The notes under the pieces were generated by a model that did no database searches, was not told where the DNA came from, and saw nothing but the letters and a program-made list of their open reading frames with translations. Positions 1-8,559 of a DNA stretch of 64,000 nt are shown here, in pieces. Every line of letters starts with the position of its first letter. Within the stretch, counting starts at the first letter, position 1. Both the position numbers and the translations under genes were made by a program. Source of the DNA: Candidatus Aminicenantota bacterium (GTDB lineage Bacteria > Acidobacteriota > Aminicenantia > Aminicenantales > Aminicenantaceae); contig CP070750.1 of assembly GCA_020348385.1 (NCBI GenBank), positions 3,742,553-3,806,552 of the forward strand, in the 5' to 3' direction.

Positions 1-1
1 G

Positions 2-2224
2 TATTACCTGTCTTCAAGAGAGGGGGAGTACTTCAACGAAAATTTATTGAAACGGGATTTCAAAGTCTTGTGGTCAACAGGCTTTTTTTCCAACATCAAG
101 ATCGAACAGGATCAGGGAACGAGCGGGAAGATCATCAGGATCACGATCGAAGAGAATCCGATAATCAAGGAAATCACCTATAAGACCGGGAAGAAGGTGA
201 AAGAAAAGGATATTGTCGATAAACTCAATGAAAATGATGGGAATATTCTTCCGTATTCTTACTACAGTCCCTATAAGATACAAAGAGTCACAGCGACCAT
301 TCAAGATCTCCTGCTCGAAAAAGGCCTAATGGACGGAAAAGTCGATGTCAAAACTGAAAAAAAGGGCAATAATGAAATCGAGATAATATTTGAAATCGAT
401 GAAGGCCCCAAATTGAGGGTCGGGGAAATCGTATTTGAGGGAAGAACAAAACTACGCGAAAGCACCCTGAGAGGAGCGATTTCCGAAAACAAAGAGCACA
501 GTGTTTTTTCTTGGATTACCGGAAAAGATTCCTTCAAACCGAACAAACTTGATGAGGATATCGCTAACCTTAAAACGAGACTTCAGGAACATGGGTACAT
601 GGAAGCCTCGATCGGAGAGCCTCGTATCGAGGATATGACCAAGAGAACGATCTTTTTTAAAAAGCAAACGATGAAAAGGATCGTCATCCCTGTTGATCCA
701 GGCTACAGGTATTTTGTGGGAGACGTCCAAATCGAGGGAAACCAAATTGTATCCTCACAATATTTACAAAAACTGATCAAGCTGGAAAAAGGGCAAATTT
801 ACAGCACGAAGTTGCGCGAGGACTCGATAGAAGACGTAAGAGAGATGTACAGTAATTCAGGATATCTGGGCGTGCAGATTATGCCCGTTGAAAGCCTGGA
901 TCCCAAGAGAAAACTTGTCAATATCACATTCAATATCCATGAAGGTGATGTGTTTTATGTCAATCGTCTTGAAATCAAGGGAAACACATACACCAAGGAT
1001 AGGGTCATCCGGAGAGAAATTTTGCTCACCGAGGGCATGCGTTTCAGCTTGGCTATGTTCAAAAACAGCATCCTCAGGATAAGGCAGTTGGGACTGGTGG
1101 ATTTGGAAGAAGAGCCAGATGTCCAACCCAATCCTGATAATCCGAATAGACTCGACATCACCCTTCGCGTGACAGAGTTACAGAGGAACAACATCCAGTT
1201 TACGGCAGGTTACAGCGGTTATGAAGGAACCTTTGTGGCGCTGAGTTACTCTACTGTGAATTTTTTAGGAGCCGGAGAGACATTGGAACTGGGAGTACAG
1301 TACGGGAAAAGGGTGAAGAACTATTCCTTCGGATTCTCAGAACCTTATGTTTTTGATCTCCCGCTGACTCTCGGATTTAACGTTTACAACCGTTTTAGTG
1401 TCTATCCGGGCCTGTTCGACCAAAAATCGCGAGGAATCGATCTTCAAGCCAACGCAAGAGTCTTCGGCTACTGGAGAACAGGTCTTGTGTACAGCTTTCA
1501 GTATCTCGAGATGTTTGAACCCAGCATTGAGTATGATCAGTACTATAACCCCTATTATGGATATGGCGGTTATGCGAATCCGTACTACTATTCTGGATCG
1601 TATGGGTATGGAAAATACAACATGAGCAGCGTTACGCCGACGCTATACAGGAGTACCATCGATAGCCCTTTAACTCCATCGAGAGGAACTCTTTTGATGG
1701 CATCGGTAAAATTCGCCGGTGGCATTCTTGGAGGAGATGTCAAATTCATTAAACCGCGATTCGAGTTCACTCATTATCAGCCCACTTTTGGGGAGCAGAG
1801 ATTCGGCATTCATTTTGAATACTCTTTCCTCACATCTATGGGAGGATCCGACCTTCCTTATTGGGAGCGGTTTTATTTGGGAGGCGAGCGATCCATCCGA
1901 GGTTATGAGATCTACACTGTCGGCCCTCGTAACGAAAATGGTCAAAACGTCGGGGGGGATAAGTCGCTGGTCGCGAATGCTGAATATATCATACCCGTAG
2001 GTGGACCGATCTACACTATATTCTTTTTTGATATAGGGAATGCAATATCAAGATATCAGAAGTTCAGTCTCAAAGAAATGTTCTACTCAACGGGATTGGA
2101 GTTGAGAATTTTCGTTCCTGCTTTGCGTGTTCCCTTCAGGCTCATTTTTGCTTATAATAACAAAAAAATCTATCTGGATGATTCCAATTTCGCATTTCGT
2201 TTTGCGATAGGAACCACATTTTAA
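2..2224 (+). CDS. bamA: Outer membrane protein assembly factor BamA, 5'-truncated by the window edge
   Basis: BamA is the beta-barrel core of the BAM machine, which folds and inserts outer membrane proteins. The reading frame is open to the first bases of the window: codons from position 2 encode a POTRA-1-like stretch (GEYFNENLLKRDFKVLWSTG), so the TTG at 47 is not the true start. Several POTRA repeats follow to about position 1170, each with a typical GN-T or EGN turn, then a C-terminal 16-strand-type barrel. The barrel has the family L6-loop signature GGERSIRGYE (about 1880-1909) and ends in a terminal Phe. A Tyr/Gly/Asn-rich insertion lies in the barrel at about 1525-1625. ompH follows after 44 bp, the usual partner order. 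Identity is secure; only the N-terminus is missing. Confidence 0.96.
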   Translation, partial: YYLSSREGEYFNENLLKRDFKVLWSTGFFSNIKIEQDQGTSGKIIRITIEENPIIKEITYKTGKKVKEKDIVDKLNENDGNILPYSYYSPYKIQRVTATIQDLLLEKGLMDGKVDVKTEKKGNNEIEIIFEIDEGPKLRVGEIVFEGRTKLRESTLRGAISENKEHSVFSWITGKDSFKPNKLDEDIANLKTRLQEHGYMEASIGEPRIEDMTKRTIFFKKQTMKRIVIPVDPGYRYFVGDVQIEGNQIVSSQYLQKLIKLEKGQIYSTKLREDSIEDVREMYSNSGYLGVQIMPVESLDPKRKLVNITFNIHEGDVFYVNRLEIKGNTYTKDRVIRREILLTEGMRFSLAMFKNSILRIRQLGLVDLEEEPDVQPNPDNPNRLDITLRVTELQRNNIQFTAGYSGYEGTFVALSYSTVNFLGAGETLELGVQYGKRVKNYSFGFSEPYVFDLPLTLGFNVYNRFSVYPGLFDQKSRGIDLQANARVFGYWRTGLVYSFQYLEMFEPSIEYDQYYNPYYGYGGYANPYYYSGSYGYGKYNMSSVTPTLYRSTIDSPLTPSRGTLLMASVKFAGGILGGDVKFIKPRFEFTHYQPTFGEQRFGIHFEYSFLTSMGGSDLPYWERFYLGGERSIRGYEIYTVGPRNENGQNVGGDKSLVANAEYIIPVGGPIYTIFFFDIGNAISRYQKFSLKEMFYSTGLELRIFVPALRVPFRLIFAYNNKKIYLDDSNFAFRFAIGTTF

Positions 2225-2268
2225 TAAAAAAAAACACGAAAAACTGATTCCAAAAAAGGAGGCATAGG

Positions 2269-2805
2269 ATGGAAAGGAGAAGTACAAGCAAGAAAATCCT
2301 GCTGGTTCTTTTTATAGCTGGCTTGGTGTCTTTTGGGTATGCTCAACAACCCATGAAGGTTGGTATTGTGAATGCCGAGTTAGTTCTCCAGAAATCACAG
2401 GAAGGGAAAAGAGTCACAGCCCAGCTCGAGGCCAAAAACAAAACACTCCAGGAAGATTTGGTGCGACTCGATGATAAAATCCGTGATCTTGAAACAAGGC
2501 TCAATACGCAAAGGTTGACCCTCAGCCAAGAAGCCTTGTCTAATCTTATGGCAGATTTGGATAAACAAAGAACAGAGAGAACACGCTTTGTCGAGGATTC
2601 CCGCCGAGAGTTGAATGACCTCCAAATACGGCTTTTTAACAGGCTTCAGGGAGAACTCCGCCCGATCATTACTGAGATCGGAAAGGAAAAAAATTTGGAT
2701 CTTATTTTCGACGTAGGGGGAGGTGGAATCATCTATTTTAACCCTGCCATAGATCTTACTGATGAGGTCATTCAAAAATACGACGCCTCGAAGGGCTCCG
2801 AATAA
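2269..2805 (+). CDS. OmpH/Skp-family periplasmic chaperone
   Basis: Skp/OmpH proteins are periplasmic holdases that keep unfolded outer membrane proteins soluble on their way to BamA. The 178-aa product starts with a basic stretch and a hydrophobic signal peptide ending at about FGYAQQ. The conserved start of the mature family domain follows (KVGIVNAELVLQKSQEG), then a long charged helical segment (about 60-125) as expected for the coiled-coil tentacles, and a C-terminal beta segment (LDLIFDVGGGGIIYFNP). An AAGGAGG ribosome site precedes the ATG. It sits between bamA and fabZ, its common position in lipid A/BAM clusters. Confidence 0.93.
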   Translation: MERRSTSKKILLVLFIAGLVSFGYAQQPMKVGIVNAELVLQKSQEGKRVTAQLEAKNKTLQEDLVRLDDKIRDLETRLNTQRLTLSQEALSNLMADLDKQRTERTRFVEDSRRELNDLQIRLFNRLQGELRPIITEIGKEKNLDLIFDVGGGGIIYFNPAIDLTDEVIQKYDASKGSE

Positions 2806-2810
2806 CCACG

Positions 2811-3257
2811 TTGTTCGATATAGAAAAAATCCTCCGCATGCTGCCCCACCGGTACCCCTTTTTACTGGTGGACAGGGTGTTAGACCTCAAACCAGGCAAA
2901 TCGATCGTTGCCATCAAAAATGTGACGATCAACGAGTCCTTTTTTCAGGGACATTTTCCTGATTACAGGGTGATGCCGGGAGTTTTGGTCGTGGAAGCGT
3001 TGGCTCAAACAGGGGTTATTCTCCTGTATAATTCCATTCCAGATCCTGAGGGAAAGCGTGTCTTTCTTAGTAAGATAGACAACTTGAAATTCAGAAAGCC
3101 CGTGGTGCCTGGTGATCAGATCAGGTTAGAAGTTGAGATCGTGAAGCTCAAGAGCCGGATAGGCTTTATCAAGGCAAAAGCGATTGTAGACCAGGAGGTT
3201 GTGACTGAAGGGGAAATCTGGGCCTCTTTGGTGAACCCTGAGGGGCTGAATGAGTGA
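2811..3257 (+). CDS. fabZ: 3-hydroxyacyl-ACP dehydratase FabZ
   Basis: FabZ dehydrates 3-hydroxyacyl-ACP in fatty acid elongation and competes with LpxA for hydroxyacyl-ACP. The 148-aa hot-dog-fold protein has HRYPFLLVDRV near the N-terminus and the catalytic segment GHFPDYRVMPGVLVVEALAQ, with the catalytic His and Glu. Length is normal for the family. The predicted start is TTG at 2811, six bases after the ompH stop, and the protein begins at the usual family position, so the start is credible despite the rare codon. It overlaps lpxA by 8 bases. No lpxD lies between ompH and fabZ, where many relatives have one. Confidence 0.95.
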   Translation: MFDIEKILRMLPHRYPFLLVDRVLDLKPGKSIVAIKNVTINESFFQGHFPDYRVMPGVLVVEALAQTGVILLYNSIPDPEGKRVFLSKIDNLKFRKPVVPGDQIRLEVEIVKLKSRIGFIKAKAIVDQEVVTEGEIWASLVNPEGLNE

Positions 3258-4074
3258 CAGGGAAGTATCCATCCACCCCACTGCTTCTGTTCATCCTCGA
3301 GCGCAATTGGATTCCGGAGTTGAGATCGGCCCTTACGTCGTTATCGGTGAACATGTCAGCATCCTTGAAAATACCGTTATCGAAGCCCATGTCTGTATCA
3401 CAGGGAAAACAGAGATAGGAAAAGGCTGCCGGTTTTCTCCCTTCTCCTCCATCGGAGGAGAACCTCAAGATGTCTCGTACAAAGGAGAAGAGACCTGTGT
3501 CAAAATCGGCAACGATAACATTTTCCGGGAATTCTTAACTGTACATAGGGGCACTGTCAAGGGGCGGGGCGAGACAGTCATTGGAAATGGCAATTATATT
3601 ATGGCCTATTCCCATGTTGCTCATGATTGCATCGTGGGGAATAAAACTGTTTTCCTCCATGGGGCGACGATCGGTGGTCATGTTGATGTTGATGATTTTT
3701 CTACGATGGGGGCGTTGAGTGGGATTCATCAATTCTGCCGAATCGGGAAACATGCTTTCATAGGTGGAAACACAGTCATCACTCAAGATGTTCTCCCCTT
3801 TTGCCGAGTGGCAGGAGCGCGCCCCACGCTTCTTTATGGTTTGAACGCCGTCGGATTGCGGAGACAGGGATTTTCCAAAGATAGAATTAAGGCCCTGAAG
3901 GATATGTTTAGAATCGTGTTTTATTCCGACTTGAATACGGCCCAGGCAGTCGAACGGATTGAAAAGGATTTTCCTCAAGGAGAAGACCGAGATGAAATTC
4001 TCTGTTTCATCCGGGATTCCCAAAGAGGGATCGTGAAAAAACCATCGGAGAAATGGGACGAAGACTGGGTGTGA
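3250..4074 (+). CDS. lpxA: Acyl-ACP:UDP-N-acetylglucosamine O-acyltransferase LpxA
   Basis: LpxA performs the first committed step of lipid A synthesis in the cytoplasm, moving a 3-hydroxyacyl chain from ACP to UDP-GlcNAc or, in some lineages, UDP-GlcNAc3N. The 274-aa protein shows hexapeptide-repeat periodicity from the start (IHPTASVHPRAQL, VEIGPYVVIGE) through about residue 190. It carries the catalytic-His region MAYSHVAHDC and a C-terminal helical domain (GFSKDRIKALKDMFRIVF). Length matches the family (about 260). The ATG at 3250 overlaps the fabZ stop (ATGAGTGA), indicating translational coupling. Confidence 0.95.
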   Translation: MSDREVSIHPTASVHPRAQLDSGVEIGPYVVIGEHVSILENTVIEAHVCITGKTEIGKGCRFSPFSSIGGEPQDVSYKGEETCVKIGNDNIFREFLTVHRGTVKGRGETVIGNGNYIMAYSHVAHDCIVGNKTVFLHGATIGGHVDVDDFSTMGALSGIHQFCRIGKHAFIGGNTVITQDVLPFCRVAGARPTLLYGLNAVGLRRQGFSKDRIKALKDMFRIVFYSDLNTAQAVERIEKDFPQGEDRDEILCFIRDSQRGIVKKPSEKWDEDWV

Positions 4075-4856
4075 TAGCTGGTTCTGGCAGGTTCCCGATA
4101 CATGTCTGCCAGGAAGTACAGCGAATGGGAGACGCTTGTGTCGTAGCCGGTATTAAAGGGGAGGCTGAAAATATCCTTGCGGAGAGAGCTGAAAATTTTG
4201 AATGGTTCGATGTTCATGAAATCAGCCATTTGATCGCTTTTTTCAAAAAAAACCATGTTTCTGAAGCGGTGTTTGCCGGAAAGATCGATCATCGCATCAT
4301 CTATAAAAGCGAGGAGCTGAGCAAAACTTTGCCTGTTTTGCTTAAAACAGCAAAAGTTCGGACTCCAACAGTTTTGATCCAGACGGCCATCCAGATTTTA
4401 GGCAAACAGGGGATTGCCATTATTGACCCGACTCCCTTCATTGCCTCTGCCTTTTGTGAGGAAGGGATTCTGACCGAAACGAAGCTGTCTCCAAAAGTGG
4501 AGGAAGACATTGATTTTGGCTGGAAAATCGTAAGGCAGCTCGCTGACAGCGATATAGGCCAAACGATCATTGTCAAAGGAAAAGCCATCGTGGCCGTGGA
4601 AGGCATGGAAGGAACGGATGAAGCCATCAAACGTTCAGGAGAATTGGCTGGGAAAGGGATCGTCGTGGTAAAAGTCAGCCGGTCTTCCCAGGATCCGCGG
4701 ATCGATCTGCCTGCTGTGGGGCTGGAGACGGTTAAAAGTTTGATTCTTGCTGGAGGAGAGGCATTGGGTTTTGAGGCCAAAAAAATCCCGTTCTTCCAGA
4801 AAGAAGAGGCGATTTCTCTAGCAGATTCCCATGGAATATCCATCATCGCGAAATAG
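4053..4856 (+). CDS. lpxI: UDP-2,3-diacylglucosamine diphosphatase LpxI
   Basis: LpxI (formerly DUF1009) hydrolyses UDP-2,3-diacylglucosamine to lipid X and UMP; it replaces LpxH in many non-gamma Proteobacteria and Acidobacteria. The 267-aa product has the family N-terminus LGVIAGSGRFPI, a central HEISHLIAFFKKN / AVFAGKIDH segment and the C-terminal catalytic domain with DIGQTIIVKGKAIVAVEGMEGTD and LPAVGLETVKSL. It overlaps the end of lpxA by 22 bases, so the two are probably co-translated. No lpxB follows directly; instead a dispersed repeat and a Gfo/Idh gene come next. Confidence 0.93.
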   Translation: MGRRLGVIAGSGRFPIHVCQEVQRMGDACVVAGIKGEAENILAERAENFEWFDVHEISHLIAFFKKNHVSEAVFAGKIDHRIIYKSEELSKTLPVLLKTAKVRTPTVLIQTAIQILGKQGIAIIDPTPFIASAFCEEGILTETKLSPKVEEDIDFGWKIVRQLADSDIGQTIIVKGKAIVAVEGMEGTDEAIKRSGELAGKGIVVVKVSRSSQDPRIDLPAVGLETVKSLILAGGEALGFEAKKIPFFQKEEAISLADSHGISIIAK

Positions 4857-4882
4857 CCAATTAATTTTTTTGCCAATAAAAA

Positions 4883-5075
4883 TCCCCTCACTACTCTTTT
4901 CGGTGCCTCCGGAACTCCGTATGTTAACTCCCCATCTCTACCACTCTAGCCTCTGTTCCCCGAAAGTCCGGTTCTCTAATCCTTTGGCAAAGTCGTGCCG
5001 GGTACATCCTCGCCGTCTGACTTCGTCGGATTCCCTCGAAAGACAATCTTTAAATATGGCTGGGTTAGGTTGGGA
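4883..5075 (+). repeat. Dispersed repeat, copy A (in the 363-bp lpxI-Gfo/Idh gap)
   Basis: This non-coding stretch aligns with 63281-63480 in the same orientation. Shared blocks include ctccggaactccg, gttaactccc, ccactctagcctctgttccc, gtacatcctcgccgtct (copy B tacatcctcaccgtct) and gtcggattccctcgaa. Copy A has a short deletion near 5041 compared with copy B. No convincing gene is present in the whole gap 4857-5219. The rest of it holds a G-rich tract at 5059-5085 and a promoter-like -10 box at 5194. Confidence 0.75.
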
Positions 5076-5193
5076 CGGGGGTTTCAATGTCGCTGAGTGC
5101 GTGCCTGATGGCAATTCATAGGTAATAGATACACGAATAATGGTAACGATCTATGCGTTTATAATTAATGTGATATTTTATAAAGAAAAGTTG

Positions 5194-5199
5194 TATAAT
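5194..5199 (+). promoter_or_regulatory. Candidate -10 box for the Gfo/Idh gene
   Basis: A perfect TATAAT lies 20 bases before the ATG at 5220, in an A+T-rich tract (5160-5199). No strong -35 hexamer is visible at the expected distance, so this is only a candidate. A GGAG-like ribosome site lies between the box and the start codon. It suggests the oxidoreductase can be transcribed separately from the lpx genes. Confidence 0.4.
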
Positions 5200-5219
5200 G
5201 GGCAATCGGAGTAAGGGCG

Positions 5220-6134
5220 ATGGATAAAGTCAAAGTTGGAATCATCGGTGTCGGATATTTGGGTACGCAACATGCTAGAATTTTATCCTATTTGGAAGAA
5301 GCCGAGCTTATAGGGGTAGCCGACATCGATTTTAAAAAAGCTATGGTGATCGGGAACCGGCACGGTGTGAAGTATTACGACAAATACGAAAGCATGCTGG
5401 ATGAGATCGATGCCGGCATCGTGGCCACTCCCACATCCGAACACTTTGCTATTTCCATGAAGCTTCTCAAAAAAGGAAAATCTGTTCTTGTCGAAAAACC
5501 CATCACCGAAACGGTCGACCAGGCAGAAAAATTGGTTGCTGCTGCAGATAAAAACGGACTCATCCTGCAAATCGGGCATCTTGAAAGGTTTAATCCTGCT
5601 GTGGAAGCTTTGGAAGATCTGATCTCAGAACCCAAGTTCATCGAAGTGCAGCGGTTGGGATCTTTTTCTGCAAGATCCCTCGACATCGATGTTGTGCTCG
5701 ACCTGATGATCCACGATTTGGACATCATCATGGCCCTGATTAAAGATGAGGTGAAGGTCATCCGTTCCTCAGGTATTCATGTTCTTTCCGACAAGATCGA
5801 CATTGCCAATGCTCGGCTTGAATTTACCTCTGGTTGTATTGCCACTCTGACAGCCAGCCGAGTCCACCAAGGAAAAGTGAGGAAACTGCGAATTTTTGAA
5901 CCCACGTCCTATTATTCCATCGATTACATCGACCAGGAAGTGAAAGTCTTTCCGCTCAACGGCCGTCAAACAGACATCAAAACATTAAAGATAAAAAAAG
6001 AAGAACCGCTCAAGAAAGAACTTCAGAATTTTTTTCGTTGCATTATTGACGGAAAAAAGAGGAAAGTCACCGGGGAAGAGGGGCTCCGCGCTCTCAGACT
6101 TGCCTACAGCGTCCTTAACGAGGCAGAAGCGTAA
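5220..6134 (+). CDS. Gfo/Idh/MocA-family NAD(P)-dependent oxidoreductase in the lipid A cluster
   Basis: This family oxidises or reduces sugar or nucleotide-sugar substrates with NAD(P). The 304-aa protein has an N-terminal Rossmann fold (VGIIGVGYLGTQHARIL), the conserved EKP motif at SVLVEKPITETV, the IGHLERFNPA segment and the catalytic HD region at LMIHDLDIIMAL, then a GFO_IDH_MocA C-terminal domain. Similar genes sit beside lpxA/lpxI in other bacteria. The characterised lipid A member is GnnA, which makes the 3-keto precursor of UDP-GlcNAc3N together with aminotransferase GnnB. No gnnB-like DegT aminotransferase is seen here, so the exact substrate stays open. Confidence 0.88.
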   Translation: MDKVKVGIIGVGYLGTQHARILSYLEEAELIGVADIDFKKAMVIGNRHGVKYYDKYESMLDEIDAGIVATPTSEHFAISMKLLKKGKSVLVEKPITETVDQAEKLVAAADKNGLILQIGHLERFNPAVEALEDLISEPKFIEVQRLGSFSARSLDIDVVLDLMIHDLDIIMALIKDEVKVIRSSGIHVLSDKIDIANARLEFTSGCIATLTASRVHQGKVRKLRIFEPTSYYSIDYIDQEVKVFPLNGRQTDIKTLKIKKEEPLKKELQNFFRCIIDGKKRKVTGEEGLRALRLAYSVLNEAEA

Positions 6135-6140
6135 CCCTGT

Positions 6141-7580
6141 TTACCGCACGAGCTTGACTGTTTGTCCGCTCTTGGGTATAAAATCCAGCTCGCCAGAGTT
6201 CATGATTGCGAATTTTGGCCAAAGGTCTTTCGCTATCCCTGATTTCTGGAAAATCGTCTGAAGACTATCCCTCCCATTCGCTTTGATCAACTGAATCCTT
6301 TGAGGTTTTCGGTTGAGATATCTTGTTTCCCTGAGTTCCTGGAAGGAACCGACAACAGATTGGAACTGTCTGTCATACCTGCTGAAATCGTCTTGCGCGC
6401 TCAGAGCGATAAAAGTATAGATAAAGCCGCCTTTTTTGATATAGGAAAGGCGGGTCCTTATCTTACCGCCGCTCTCCTGGGTGATGTCATAGACTTGGTG
6501 ATAGGAAGTCAGTCCATTTATCCTGAAACTTCTTTCGTCGATGAATTCTCCGTTCTCGATTTTAGCAGCGACCTTATTGGCATAGTCCTTGAGATTTTCC
6601 GAAGTTTTTTCCGCTTGAAGAATAATTCCCGCATTGCCGTCTTTGGTAGCCAAAGTGACTTGTGATGGCATATTCTGCACTTGCCAGTCTCCGGGGAACG
6701 AAAAGAAAAACCGCAATTGGGGGTGGTAGAAGGCATTTTTTTCCACATAGCCTTGCCTGGGATCCTGGCCGTAGACCATGTTATTGACGGCTGCTAGATA
6801 GCCATTTGTTTCAATTTTCAGTTGCCGATCGGATTCCAACAGCATGTCCTTGGTATTCAGGATGCGTTCGTTTGTCAACGGATGGGTAGAGAGGAATCCG
6901 GGCAGGCTCTGGCCCCCAGAGAGGTCGCCCATTTTTTCAAGAGATGCGAAAAATACCACCATTTCTCCCGGATTGTATCCTCCCTTGCGGGAATATTCCA
7001 CACCAAGGGCATCCGCTTCTCTCTCATCGTCACGGCTGAATTTGAGGAAAAGAAGTTGAATTCCGATACTGGCAGCCCCTGTGATTTTGGCGAACGTTTC
7101 ACTTATGGCTCCCCCAACTGCCAGGCCGAACTGGGCAAGCATTAGTTGGCTGAGCTTGGCAACGCTATGGCGGGCGTTGACATGGCCCAGTTCATGGCCC
7201 AAAACCACGGCCAGCTCTGCCTCTGAATTCATCAAAGCAAGAATTCCTCTTGTGACGTAAACATATCCTCCTGGAACCGCAAAGGCATTCACCACGGGTG
7301 TATCGAGGACAGCGAAATGATAGTTGAGATGAGGACGATGGGTAAGCGGGGTCATGCTCTGCCCGACTCTCTGGACATAGGCGTTTAAGGCCTGATCGCT
7401 ATAAATCCCGTATTGGGCTTTGATTTCCTCGTCAGTTTGTTTTCCGAGGGCAATTTCTTCCTTCTCCGAGATGAGACTGAGCTCTCTCTTTCCTGTTACT
7501 GGATTGATAGCGCAAGAAATGGTGAGGAAAATCAGAGAAAAACATAAAATGGGAATGACTGTTTTCAATCTATCCTCCAT
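6141..7580 (-). CDS. M48-family zinc metalloprotease lipoprotein (BepA-like)
   Basis: BepA-type proteases are periplasmic quality-control enzymes for outer membrane proteins. The 479-aa product begins with a signal sequence ending in a lipobox-like LTISC, so it is probably a lipoprotein. The zinc motif HELGH lies at residues 129-133, and the third ligand Glu is in DEREAD near residue 185. The M48 core is followed by a beta-rich middle region (about 290-410) and a C-terminal LysM-like segment (SLQTIFQKSG ... IPKSGQTVKLV). Instead of BepA's TPR repeats it has this different C-terminus. It converges on the Gfo/Idh gene with 6 bp between stops. Confidence 0.92.
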   Translation of the reverse strand: MEDRLKTVIPILCFSLIFLTISCAINPVTGKRELSLISEKEEIALGKQTDEEIKAQYGIYSDQALNAYVQRVGQSMTPLTHRPHLNYHFAVLDTPVVNAFAVPGGYVYVTRGILALMNSEAELAVVLGHELGHVNARHSVAKLSQLMLAQFGLAVGGAISETFAKITGAASIGIQLLFLKFSRDDEREADALGVEYSRKGGYNPGEMVVFFASLEKMGDLSGGQSLPGFLSTHPLTNERILNTKDMLLESDRQLKIETNGYLAAVNNMVYGQDPRQGYVEKNAFYHPQLRFFFSFPGDWQVQNMPSQVTLATKDGNAGIILQAEKTSENLKDYANKVAAKIENGEFIDERSFRINGLTSYHQVYDITQESGGKIRTRLSYIKKGGFIYTFIALSAQDDFSRYDRQFQSVVGSFQELRETRYLNRKPQRIQLIKANGRDSLQTIFQKSGIAKDLWPKFAIMNSGELDFIPKSGQTVKLVR

Positions 7581-7637
7581 CCCCAGGAGAGCAACTCTCC
7601 TTTAGGCGCTTTGAATTAGTGAATTTTTTTGCCGGAA

Positions 7638-8369
7638 TTATTCTTCTTTTTTAAAAAGAGAATCCTCCAAGCCTGTGTTGATGCTGACTTCGGTGAAGGT
7701 CATCACCATAGCTTCTTCGCCTTCTTGTACGATCCTCATGGAATGCCAAACCATCAGGCCATTCACTTCTTTGTAATCTGAAACAAAAGACTCTGTATCC
7801 ACCTGCATTCCTGCCATGTTGGCGGACATGGATTTGGTTTTGTATAAAAGATATGTTTCCGAATCGAGATACAGGGTCTCTTTGTGGCCGTCATCATAGG
7901 CCTGTTCCACTAGTATGTAATCCTTTCCTTCTATGGTTTCCTTCCCCTTGGGAGTAAATGTGATGCCGAATTTTTCTGGATGGAGAATAGCCTCATTTCC
8001 CATTGCCATTCTTTTGAATTCCTTGGCTTGGTCTTCGGGCATGTCTTGTATGCTTCCCGTACTGGGATCCACACCCCATGCATTCTCTCCGTCATAGGCC
8101 TGAGTCATAACCATACCCATTAGCTCCATATCCATCCGGGCTTTGTTTGGTTCTTTCCTGTACATGGTCATAGAACCGCTAACCCCTATGGAAACGATTT
8201 CCAGCATGCCTGTGAGAGTCATATCTTCGATTTTCTCGAGAACCGCTTTCCCCCCCTGGGCTTTGATCATCTTTGCCACGATCTCTTCGGATGTTTGGGC
8301 GAGTCCCGACGAAGTTACGATGGTAGCCAGAAATAGTCCCAAAATGCTGATAATTGTGATTTTCTTCAT
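7638..8369 (-). CDS. Outer membrane lipoprotein-sorting (LolA/LolB-like) protein
   Basis: The 243-aa protein has a clean signal peptide (cleavage near SSGLAQ) and then the pattern of periplasmic proteins annotated as outer-membrane-lipoprotein-sorting. It opens with SEEIVAKMIKAQGG, followed by antiparallel beta segments with MTMYRKEPNKARMDM, AYDGENAWGVDP and LYLDSETYLLYKTKS. The fold is a half-barrel that binds acyl chains. It differs from classical LolA and sits alone rather than with lolCDE, so its true cargo is unknown. It lies 57 bp upstream of the M48 protease on the same strand, so co-expression is plausible. Confidence 0.78.
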   Translation of the reverse strand: MKKITIISILGLFLATIVTSSGLAQTSEEIVAKMIKAQGGKAVLEKIEDMTLTGMLEIVSIGVSGSMTMYRKEPNKARMDMELMGMVMTQAYDGENAWGVDPSTGSIQDMPEDQAKEFKRMAMGNEAILHPEKFGITFTPKGKETIEGKDYILVEQAYDDGHKETLYLDSETYLLYKTKSMSANMAGMQVDTESFVSDYKEVNGLMVWHSMRIVQEGEEAMVMTFTEVSINTGLEDSLFKKEE

Positions 8370-8559
8370 GTGTTTATTCTCCTTTGTTTTCTTTTCTAAA
8401 ACCTATGCCGCACAGCTGGCATCCTGGGTATCATAATTCAAAGTGTGTGTAAGAGCAAGGAAAAGCTTCTTAATCGGGACATAAGGGGTGAACCTTGACA
8501 TGAAACATTTATTTAGATAGGAAGAAGATGCCTTGATATTGTTTTAAAGGAGACAGAAT

